Assembly (NCBI GenBank): GCA_030670015.1
Contig: DAOVCM010000030.1
Location: forward strand, 1-7,914
Source of the DNA: Candidatus Bathyarchaeota archaeon
GTDB taxonomy: Archaea; Thermoproteota; Bathyarchaeia; TCS64
Direction of reading: 5' to 3'
DNA length: 7,914 bases
Shown here: one piece after another, positions 1-5,245 of the stretch
Numbering within the stretch: position 1 is the stretch's first letter
How the letters are laid out: each line of letters opens with the position of its first letter
Notes under the pieces: model-generated
The model's input: only the letters and a program-made list of their open reading frames with translations
Database searches by the model: none
What the model was told of the DNA's origin: nothing
Made by a program: the position numbers and the translations under genes

Positions 1-1149
1 GGGAATAGTCAGCTTGGCCTCAAAATAGTCCTTGGAGACCGCTGAAACCACTCCCATTGTCTTGGCTGTACCGATGTTGAGTAGAAGACTCTCACCCTTC
101 GCAACGGAAGCGACTTTCGCCATATCCCGGCTTCCTATAACAGTGTTGAATAATTGGATGTCTAGGCTGATGTTGGTAAGGACGGGTGGAAGGGTGTTAG
201 GCTTGCCAATAAGGCTACCGACCAATCCATCTGATTTTGTTAAGGAGGGATCGAGCAGGGTTCCGACGCCAACCAGACCACCTGGAAGGGCCTCCTTAAC
301 GGAGCCACCTCCTGTGTGAAGACTTGTTATTTCGGTGTAGAGTTCATGCATCTTTAACCTGTTCTTCTCCCTGAGGGGGAGACCAGGCCTGATCTCGACC
401 TCATCGCCTGCTTTGAAGTTCCCCTGGAATATGGAACCACCTACCACCCCGCCAACGATCTTTTCGATGGATGTGCCCGGTTTGTTCACGTCAAAACTCC
501 TCACGATGAACATCCGAGGTGGTTTTGAGGGATCTCGATCGGGAGTAGGCAGGTACTCCTGCATTGCCTGGATGAGGAGATCGGTGTTTACGTTGTGCTG
601 GGCGGAGACGGGGATAATGGGAGCATCTTCAGCCACCGAGTCTTCCACAAACCTCTTAATCTCATTGTAGCTTCGGATGGCGTCTTCTCTGGTCACTATA
701 TCGATCTTGTTCTGGACGACGACAATATTCTTCAGACCTACAATATCAATGGCCGCTAGATGCTCACGGGTCTGCGGTTGAGGACATGACTCGTCGGCTG
801 CAATCACGAGGACAGCCCCATCCATTACTGCTGCACCGCTAAGCATCGTTGCCATCAGAATCTCGTGGCCTGGGGCATCCACGAAGCTAACCGCTCTCTG
901 GAACTCTGCCTCCGCGCCACATTTGGGACAGGTTGGAGATGTGCAGTAACACTCCGGTTCCTCGCAGTCAGGGCATTTATACACCGTGGCGTCCGCGTAC
1001 CCCAGTTTGATGGTAATGCCCCTCTTCAGCTCTTCGCTGTGGCGAGACGCCCAAATACCTGTCAGAGCCTGAACCAAGGTAGTCTTACCATGGTCGACAT
1101 GACCGATTGTTCCAATGTTAATCTCAGGTTGAGCAGGTATACTAACGAT
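1..1149 (-). CDS. eif2g: Translation initiation factor aIF2 subunit gamma, partial (C-terminus off the left edge)
   Basis: GTPase subunit of heterotrimeric aIF2, which brings initiator methionyl-tRNA to the small ribosomal subunit. Reading from complement(1147..1149) gives 383 residues. Visible: P-loop GHVDHGKT (16-23), switch I region with RGITIKLGYAD (43-53), a cysteine knuckle (C59, C62, C74, C77 plus extra C67 and C69), DAPGH (91-95), NKID (147-150) and SAQH (182-185), followed by beta-barrel domain II and part of III. Compared with the roughly 415-residue family, about 30 C-terminal residues are missing. The frame has an in-frame TAA about 60 bases upstream and no ATG, GTG or TTG until a TTG after the P-loop, so the start must be unusual. 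ATC at 1147-1149 is chosen because GGGGAG lies 7 bases upstream and it leaves six residues before the conserved QPE, as in Sulfolobus aIF2-gamma. Identity is certain; the start is inferred. Confidence 0.95.
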   Translation of the reverse strand, partial: MVSIPAQPEINIGTIGHVDHGKTTLVQALTGIWASRHSEELKRGITIKLGYADATVYKCPDCEEPECYCTSPTCPKCGAEAEFQRAVSFVDAPGHEILMATMLSGAAVMDGAVLVIAADESCPQPQTREHLAAIDIVGLKNIVVVQNKIDIVTREDAIRSYNEIKRFVEDSVAEDAPIIPVSAQHNVNTDLLIQAMQEYLPTPDRDPSKPPRMFIVRSFDVNKPGTSIEKIVGGVVGGSIFQGNFKAGDEVEIRPGLPLREKNRLKMHELYTEITSLHTGGGSVKEALPGGLVGVGTLLDPSLTKSDGLVGSLIGKPNTLPPVLTNISLDIQLFNTVIGSRDMAKVASVAKGESLLLNIGTAKTMGVVSAVSKDYFEAKLTIP

Positions 1150-1156
1150 GTCCGAT

Positions 1157-1162
1157 CTCCCC
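1157..1162 (-). promoter_or_regulatory. Ribosome binding site deciding the ATC start of eif2g
   Basis: GGGGAG followed by ATC on the minus strand, in the context AAGGGGAGATCGG. It is a partial match to the archaeal Shine-Dalgarno consensus GGAGGTGATC and sits 7 bases before the ATC codon at 1147-1149. The next candidate non-standard codon, ATA at 1138-1140, would be 16 bases away. Confidence 0.45.
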
Positions 1163-1195
1163 TTGTAACTGGCGATCGTACTTGTAAAGTCTGGG

Positions 1196-1204
1196 CTTAT
1201 ATAC
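1196..1204 (-). promoter_or_regulatory. TATA box of eif2g
   Basis: Minus-strand GTATATAAG preceded by AAAC. A start site about 25 bases downstream would fall near 1175, giving a leader of about 25 bases that includes the GGGGAG site. This places transcription start so close to the gene that an upstream start codon is unlikely. Confidence 0.5.
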
Positions 1205-1330
1205 GTTTATGAGGAAATTAGGGGTAGATAATGACTCATAGAAATCGGTGAATATATTAACGATTGATGTGTGCGTTTAACCTTCATTTTATTGTTATGT
1301 CTCTCTTCATACAAAGGAGTTATAGGCTTA

Positions 1331-1510
1331 GGGAGGAATCTGGAGACGGCGACAGGTCCAGCGGAGGGTCTTTACCAACTCTCATTTAGAGTGTTGAAGC
1401 CGAAAGGTAGTAAGGTGAGGCTTGCGAGACGCCTTAGGGTACGTTATTCAAATACGCATGTTCTAGGTCTTCAATGTGACAAACCAGTCTTCCCGAAGAC
1501 GACCTTAGAA
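1331..1510. ncRNA. Possible structured RNA of unknown identity
   Basis: The segment contains several pairings that could form together or alternatively: CTGGA 1340-1344 with TCCAG 1357-1361; ACTCT 1378-1382 with AGAGT 1388-1392; TAAGG 1411-1415 with CCTTA 1432-1436; TCTAGGTC 1462-1469 with GACCTTAGA 1501-1509 (one bulge); GTCTT 1487-1491 with AAGAC 1496-1500; and a long-range GGAATCTGG 1335-1343 with CCAGTCTTCC 1484-1493. On the plus strand, GGGAGGAATCTGG and ACAAACCAGTCTTCC loosely resemble RNase P conserved regions I and V, but the P2 helix and other hallmarks are not evident. Inverted repeats alone do not give the strand, and chance or a non-RNA function remains possible. Confidence 0.2.
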
Positions 1511-1527
1511 AGATGAGATGTGGTAAG

Positions 1528-1534
1528 AAAAAAA
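1528..1534 (-). terminator. T7 run, intrinsic terminator for minus-strand transcription
   Basis: Seven consecutive A on the plus strand give a T7 tract on the minus strand, within TTCTCTTTTTTTCTTA, typical of archaeal intrinsic termination. It lies 39 bases past the stop of the minus-strand mini-ORF at 1573-1665 and would insulate eif2g from that transcript. Confidence 0.45.
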
Positions 1535-1572
1535 GAGAACAGGTCGACCAGGAGAGCCCTAAAAATTAACCT

Positions 1573-1665
1573 TCACCTCTTGAGGAGGTAAATCTTGGGA
1601 GTGTATCGATGCATACGCAGAAGAATGTTGAAATTAAACACCGTAAATGAGTCTACTAAATACAC
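1573..1665 (-). CDS. Possible 30-residue small protein, unknown
   Basis: GTG start at 1663-1665, TGA stop at 1573-1575. A perfect AGGAGGT ribosome binding site (complement 1671-1677) lies 5 bases upstream. Upstream on the same strand is a TATA-like TTTATAGG (around 1713-1721), about 25 bases before a plausible start site, and downstream is a T7 terminator. The predicted peptide begins MYLVDSFTVFNF and ends YLLKR; it is hydrophobic in the middle and basic at the end, and resembles no family I recognise. Support comes only from the signals around it; the length is too short for codon statistics. It is antisense to another mini-ORF at 1595-1720, so at most one is likely real. Confidence 0.3.
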   Translation of the reverse strand: MYLVDSFTVFNFNILLRMHRYTPKIYLLKR

Positions 1666-1677
1666 GAAAAACCTCCT
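1583..1677. repeat. Inverted repeat AGGAGGT / ACCTCCT
   Basis: AGGAGGT at 1583-1589 and ACCTCCT at 1671-1677 are perfect 7-base inverted copies. Each is a full Shine-Dalgarno sequence on its own strand. The left copy also overlaps a small hairpin, CCTC 1577-1580 with GAGG 1582-1585. Confidence 0.5.
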
Positions 1678-1720
1678 ATCCAGAATTAGAATCCGAGTTC
1701 ATTTTGATATACCCCTATAA
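1595..1720 (+). CDS. Possible 41-residue small protein, unknown
   Basis: TTG start at 1595-1597 with a perfect AGGAGGT (1583-1589) 5 bases upstream; TAA at 1718-1720. The peptide is very basic, rich in arginine and lysine (starts MGVYRCIRRRM). No family is recognised and I see no good TATA element at the right distance, so it is weaker than the opposed minus-strand mini-ORF it overlaps. Confidence 0.12.
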   Translation: MGVYRCIRRRMLKLNTVNESTKYTKNLLSRIRIRVHFDIPL

Positions 1721-1723
1721 AGT

Positions 1724-1736
1724 AAAAAGATTTAAG
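1724..1736 (+). promoter_or_regulatory. Candidate promoter (BRE/TATA) of the RHH-sat operon
   Basis: AAAAAGATTTAAG: purine-rich BRE-like A tract followed by an AT-rich TATA-like element. A start site about 25 bases on would lie near 1757-1760, leaving a leader of about 15-18 bases before the ATG at 1775. An alternative TATAAAG at 1717-1723 would give a slightly longer leader. Confidence 0.35.
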
Positions 1737-1774
1737 ACGGGGGCGAGAATAGCAAATGATTCAGAGTGAATTCG

Positions 1775-1987
1775 ATGACTAAAAAGGAATCAAATAGTGT
1801 CTCTGTACAGGTTCCTGGTGATCTATTTCGTAAAATTGAGGAGAAGATTGAGGGCACGAGCTTCTCGTCAGTTGAGGAGTATGTGATAAGGAAGCTGGAG
1901 AATGAGTTCCCCGCTGAGCCTGTGTACAGTAAAGAGGAGGAGGAGCTTATAAGGGAGCGCCTCCGGAGACTGGGCTACATAGAGTGA
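1775..1987 (+). CDS. Small ribbon-helix-helix (CopG/ParD-like) protein, putative regulator of the sat operon
   Basis: A 70-residue protein. Residues about 8-14 (SVSVQVP) form the expected beta strand, followed by helix DLFRKIEEKI, a short loop, and FSSVEEYVIRKLENE, the FxSVxEYV pattern common in short archaeal and bacterial RHH proteins. Such proteins dimerise and bind operator DNA with the paired strands. The C-terminal tail (PVYSKEEEELIRERLRRLGYIE region) is charged, helical and ends in the LxxLGYIE motif. The ATG at 1775 is preferred because GAGTGA (1764-1769) is 5 bases upstream; a GTG at 1766 in the same frame would add three residues. It ends 9 bases before sat, whose ribosome binding site overlaps its stop codon, so the two are co-transcribed. 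Autoregulation of the operon is inferred; no partner toxin is present, so a toxin-antitoxin role is unlikely. Confidence 0.8.
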   Translation: MTKKESNSVSVQVPGDLFRKIEEKIEGTSFSSVEEYVIRKLENEFPAEPVYSKEEEELIRERLRRLGYIE

Positions 1988-1990
1988 GGT
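1986..1990 (+). promoter_or_regulatory. Ribosome binding site of sat overlapping the RHH stop codon
   Basis: GAGGT at 1986-1990 shares bases with the TGA stop (1985-1987) of the RHH gene and sits 6 bases before the sat ATG at 1997, indicating translational coupling. Confidence 0.6.
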
Positions 1991-1996
1991 TAGAAG

Positions 1997-3142
1997 ATGC
2001 TACCACCACACGGTGGAAGACTCATTGACAGACTAGTGCCCGAGGAGAAGCGACCCTGCATCAAAGCGGAGGCGGCTGAACTCGTCACTATACCTGTCTC
2101 AACTGAGCAGCAGAAAGATTTTGAGAGCATCGCCTACGGCATCTTCAGCCCCCTTACCGGCCCCCTCATGAGGGACGACTACCTCTCAGTCTTGGAGAAG
2201 GGGAGGCTTCAAGACGACCTGCCTTGGCCATTCCCCATCATCTTGGATGTATCAGAGAAGATGGCCTCAGAGATAGGTGAGGAAGACGACGTAGCACTCT
2301 CTCATAATAGAAAACTCTTCGCCATCCTCCACATTGAGGACAAATACGCTCTCGACAAGAAGAAGCATGCTCAGAATATTTACAAAACACTGGACACTCA
2401 ACATCCCGGAGTTGCTAAGACAGGCGAGATGGAGCCAGTCCTACTTGGCGGGAACGTCGACCTTTTTAACGAGACTCCGGGGAAGTTCCCAAGGTACAGG
2501 CTGAAGCCGAAGGAGACGAGGTTCCTCTTCAAGGAGATGGGGTGGAGGACAGTCGCTGGCTTCCAGACGCGGAACGCCCCCCACATCGGACACGAGTATG
2601 TCCAGAAGACAGCACTGGCATTCGTAGATGGCCTCTTCGTTAACCCCCTCATCGGACGGAAGAAAAGAGGTGACTTCAAGGACGAGGTAATAATAGATAC
2701 CTACGAGGCCCTCATCCACCACTATTATATGAGGAACGCGGCATCCCTTGTGACCCTAGAGATGGAAATGAGGTATGCTGGACCCCGGGAGGCCATCTTC
2801 CACGCCATTGTCAGGAAGAACTTCGGTTGCACCCACTTCGTCGTCGGCCGGGACCATGCAGGCGTCGGTGGCTACTATGGCCCCTACGAGGCTCAGGAGA
2901 AGTTTGACGAGTACCCCGACCTGGGGATCAATCCTCTCTTCTTCCGCAGCTTCTTCTACTGTAAGAAGTGCGGGGGGGTTGAGAACGACAAGGTCTGCCC
3001 ACATGGTTCCGAGGACCATATCAACTTTAGTGGCACGGAGATCCGTCGACTCCTCATGAAAGGTGAACGCCCATCTGAGAAACTGATGCGCCCCGAGGTA
3101 GTCGACATCATCCTCAAGTACCCAGAGCCCTTCGTGAGTTGA
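1997..3142 (+). CDS. sat: ATP sulfurylase (sulfate adenylyltransferase)
   Basis: A cytoplasmic enzyme of 381 residues, the usual size of single-chain prokaryotic Sat, catalysing ATP + sulfate to adenylylsulfate (APS) + pyrophosphate. The N-terminal PUA-like domain includes GIFSPLTGPLM (about 48-58). The catalytic nucleotidyltransferase domain has QTRNAPHIGHE (190-200, the QxRN and HxGH motifs), GRDHAGVGG (284-292) and FSGTEIR (344-350). C322, C325, C334 and H336 form a probable zinc site, as in other prokaryotic Sat proteins. There is no fused APS kinase domain. The gene follows the RHH gene after 9 bases, and the next gene starts 5 bases after its stop (or overlaps it by 4 bases if a TTG is used), so it is the centre of a tight operon. 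No aprAB, cysC, cysH or sulfate permease is in the window, so assimilation, sulfation or dissimilation cannot be told apart. Confidence 0.97.
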   Translation: MLPPHGGRLIDRLVPEEKRPCIKAEAAELVTIPVSTEQQKDFESIAYGIFSPLTGPLMRDDYLSVLEKGRLQDDLPWPFPIILDVSEKMASEIGEEDDVALSHNRKLFAILHIEDKYALDKKKHAQNIYKTLDTQHPGVAKTGEMEPVLLGGNVDLFNETPGKFPRYRLKPKETRFLFKEMGWRTVAGFQTRNAPHIGHEYVQKTALAFVDGLFVNPLIGRKKRGDFKDEVIIDTYEALIHHYYMRNAASLVTLEMEMRYAGPREAIFHAIVRKNFGCTHFVVGRDHAGVGGYYGPYEAQEKFDEYPDLGINPLFFRSFFYCKKCGGVENDKVCPHGSEDHINFSGTEIRRLLMKGERPSEKLMRPEVVDIILKYPEPFVS

Positions 3143-3147
3143 TCAAG

Positions 3148-4527
3148 ATGAAGAAGATTCTGCTGATAGGGCTAGACTGCGCAGCTCCCGACCTCCTCTT
3201 CAACCGCTTCATAGACAAGCTGCCCAACTTCCAGAGGATGATGCAGTGGGGTATCTACGGGAAGCTGGAGAGCAGCGATCCCCCCATCACCATCCCTGCG
3301 TGGACCGTTATGGCGTCAAGCAGGTCCCCCGGGTCCCTCGGCCTCTACGGCTTCCGCCATCGAAGGGAGAACTCCTACAAGGACATCTGGATCGCCTCTT
3401 CGAGGAGAGTTAGGGTGAAGAGGATCTGGGATTATGTTGCCGAGGCTGGGGGCAAATCCTGCCTCATCGGAGTGCCACCCAGTTACCCACCTTATCCCAT
3501 TGAAGGGTGGATGATCGGCGGCTTCATCACCCCGGATACCAACAGGAACTACACCTACCCTGAGGAAGTAAAGGACGAGATAAGGGAGCTCGTAGGGGAA
3601 TACCCTGTCGACGTAGAGTTCCGTATCGACGACAAGAGCAACCTCATCAAGAACATCTTCGACATGACGGAGAAGCATTTCGAGGTTGTGAAGCATCTGA
3701 TGCGAACACGGGACTGGCAGTTCTTCATGTTCGTCGAGATTGGCCTCGACAGGGTCCACCACGCCTTCTGGAGGTATTTCGACGAGACACACCACCTCCA
3801 TGAGCCAGGGAACGAGTTCGAGACTGTGATGGAGGAATATTACATCTACCTCGATCAGAAGGTTGGGGAGTTGCTTGAGATCATAGATGAAAACACGGTC
3901 GTTATCGTTGCCTCAGATCACGGCGGGAAACCCATGAAGGGCGCCTTCTGTATCAACAGCTGGCTCGAAGAACAGGGCTTCCTGAAGCTAAAGACCCCCG
4001 TGCATGGAGTCGTTAGGCTGGAGGATGCTGTTGTAGACTGGGACAACACGGTAGCTTGGGGGTGGGGTGGGTACTATGCCAGGATCTTCCTCAACGTGAA
4101 GGGAAGGGAGGAACAAGGTTTTGTCGCTCCAGAGGACTTTGAGGAAGTCAGGGATGAGATCACTGACCGGATTCTCAGCATCAGGGGTCCGAACGGCGAG
4201 GAGTGGGATACAAAGGTGCTAGTACCTCTTGAGATTTACCCTGAGTGCAAGGGCGACCCACCGGACCTTATGGTCTACTTTGACGATCTATCTTGGAGAT
4301 CAGCCGGGACGATGGGCCATGGTAACATCTACCTGCCTGAGAACGACACAGGCCCAGACGACGCTGTCCACGATAAGATGGGTCTCTATATCTACTACGA
4401 TCCGAAGAGTGATCTAAGTGGCAAGAAGGAAGACCTGAATATCGTCGACATAGCCCCTACAATATTGAAGGTCATGGATCTCCCGATTCCAGATGAAATG
4501 GAGGGAGAAGCACTCCGCGATATCTAG
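3148..4527 (+). CDS. Alkaline-phosphatase-superfamily phosphodiesterase/nucleotide pyrophosphatase-like hydrolase
   Basis: A 459-residue metal-dependent hydrolase with no signal peptide, so probably cytoplasmic. The full two-metal site of the superfamily is visible: D10 in LIGLDCAAPD, nucleophile T48 in PPITIPAW, D201 and H205 in GLDRVHHAFWRY, D257 and H258 in SDHGG, and H391 in MGHGN. The C-terminus has DIAPTILKVMDLPIP (about 438-452), typical of this family. The ATG at 3148 is chosen because MKKILLIGLD is the normal family N-terminus; a TTG at 3139 would overlap sat by 4 bases. Substrate is unknown. Position directly after sat suggests, as an inference, a nucleotide or sulfo-nucleotide such as APS or PAP, or a sulfated or phosphorylated ester. 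Unlike many relatives, it stops soon after MEGEALRDI and lacks a charged C-terminal tail. Confidence 0.88.
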   Translation: MKKILLIGLDCAAPDLLFNRFIDKLPNFQRMMQWGIYGKLESSDPPITIPAWTVMASSRSPGSLGLYGFRHRRENSYKDIWIASSRRVRVKRIWDYVAEAGGKSCLIGVPPSYPPYPIEGWMIGGFITPDTNRNYTYPEEVKDEIRELVGEYPVDVEFRIDDKSNLIKNIFDMTEKHFEVVKHLMRTRDWQFFMFVEIGLDRVHHAFWRYFDETHHLHEPGNEFETVMEEYYIYLDQKVGELLEIIDENTVVIVASDHGGKPMKGAFCINSWLEEQGFLKLKTPVHGVVRLEDAVVDWDNTVAWGWGGYYARIFLNVKGREEQGFVAPEDFEEVRDEITDRILSIRGPNGEEWDTKVLVPLEIYPECKGDPPDLMVYFDDLSWRSAGTMGHGNIYLPENDTGPDDAVHDKMGLYIYYDPKSDLSGKKEDLNIVDIAPTILKVMDLPIPDEMEGEALRDI

Positions 4528-4528
4528 T

Positions 4529-4545
4529 CCTTATTCTTTTATTAG
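4529..4545 (+). terminator. Weak T-rich terminator after the sat operon
   Basis: CCTTATTCTTTTATTAG starts right after the stop codon at 4525-4527. It is pyrimidine-rich, with one T4 run, which may be enough for archaeal termination. The same stretch could alternatively serve as a TATA-like element for the next gene pair. Confidence 0.3.
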
Positions 4546-4636
4546 AAAAGGTTAAGAGCGGTTCATAGGTAGGATAATCTAGTCCGCAAGGTGTGCCGTG
4601 TATCGTGACGCCTATCGACACCGGAGTATTTGTTTT

Positions 4637-5245
4637 ATGAGCGAAGTCGAGAGAGTGGAGTACACCCCTATATCGGTCCGTGAGACCCTGATCATGATGA
4701 AGGACATCTCTGAGCTCATGATAGACCTCGCCTACTCCGCCGCTCTCTTCAACAACCGCGAGCTCGCGGAGGAGGTCATCGAGCTAGAGAGGAAGATGGA
4801 TACACTCGTCTACATCCTTAACATGAACCTCATGCTAGCCGCCAGAGACAAAGACGACGCGGAATCTCTTGCAGGGGTGGCAAAGGTGGGATCCCTCACG
4901 AACAGCATCTCAGACGCCGCCGCAGACATCGCAGGCATCGTCTTGAACGACATCGGTATCCACCCTATCGTCCGGGAAGTCTTCCAGCGGACTGAGGAGC
5001 ACCTAGTCCGTGTCAAGGTTTCCGATGACTCCTTCATTACAGGGAGGACCGTGGATGACCTTGACCTGGCGGCAGAGGTAGGTGCTGACATCATCGCCAT
5101 CAGGAGGGGCAGACACTGGATGATTAAGCCTGAGAAGGAAATTGTTCTGCCTGAAGATGTACTTTTAGCGAGGGGGACTGCCTCAGGACTGAGAAAGCTA
5201 GCGAGGGCAGCAAAGGGGGAGACCAAGGACCTTGACGGAGGATAG
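4637..5245 (+). CDS. PhoU-like/RCK_C (TrkA_C) two-domain protein, first of a tandem pair
   Basis: A 202-residue soluble protein. Residues about 10-95 are helical and PhoU-like (MMKDISELMIDLAYSA, then ELAEEVIELERKMD). Residues about 120-195 match RCK_C, the ligand-binding domain of K+ channel and transporter regulators (SFITGRTVDDLDLAAEVG, then IIAIRRGRHWMIKP and DVLLARG). Proteins with this architecture are usually annotated as potassium or cation transport regulators and often come in pairs. No membrane segment or transporter is in the window, so the partner is elsewhere or the role differs. The ATG at 4637 is preferred because family members begin just before VEYxPISVRE; an in-frame GTG at 4598 would add 13 residues. 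A 109-base gap from the hydrolase gene suggests its own promoter; GATAATCT at 4573-4580 is one candidate. The second gene overlaps its end. Confidence 0.85.
   Translation: MSEVERVEYTPISVRETLIMMKDISELMIDLAYSAALFNNRELAEEVIELERKMDTLVYILNMNLMLAARDKDDAESLAGVAKVGSLTNSISDAAADIAGIVLNDIGIHPIVREVFQRTEEHLVRVKVSDDSFITGRTVDDLDLAAEVGADIIAIRRGRHWMIKPEKEIVLPEDVLLARGTASGLRKLARAAKGETKDLDGG

Larger units (their letters stand above)
1205..1774. other. Long intergenic region between eif2g and the sat operon
   Basis: About 570 bases without a convincing long gene, more AT-rich than its neighbours. It separates two divergent units: eif2g leaving to the left and the sat operon to the right. Within it I can see an inverted-repeat-rich segment (1331-1510), a run of seven A on the plus strand (1528-1534) that reads as a T-rich minus-strand terminator, two opposed perfect AGGAGGT sites each followed by a mini-ORF, and TATA-like elements near the right end. 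No tRNA, 5S rRNA or SRP RNA signature was recognised. Confidence 0.7.

Noticed and set aside
32..1212. Plus-strand open frames in the first 1.2 kb
   Set aside because: They are antisense shadows of eif2g, whose GTPase motifs are unambiguous on the minus strand.
1271..1516. 81-codon plus-strand open frame starting with GTG in the intergenic region
   Set aside because: No ribosome binding site, no recognisable domain, and it coincides with the inverted-repeat segment; a chance open frame is more likely.
1542..1549. 8-base palindrome GGTCGACC as an operator
   Set aside because: It is a single short palindrome more than 200 bases from the sat operon start, with no second copy near a promoter, so it cannot be supported as an operator.
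1775..1987. RHH protein as antitoxin of a toxin-antitoxin pair
   Set aside because: The adjacent gene is sat, not a ParE/RelE/VapC-type toxin, and the mini-ORFs upstream do not resemble toxins.
3139..3147. TTG at 3139 as start of the hydrolase, overlapping sat by 4 bases
   Set aside because: The ATG at 3148 gives the standard family N-terminus MKKILLIGLD; the TTG has no binding site at a good distance.
3316..3801. 161-codon minus-strand open frame inside the hydrolase gene
   Set aside because: Shadow of a well-supported gene with all catalytic residues; no family features of its own.
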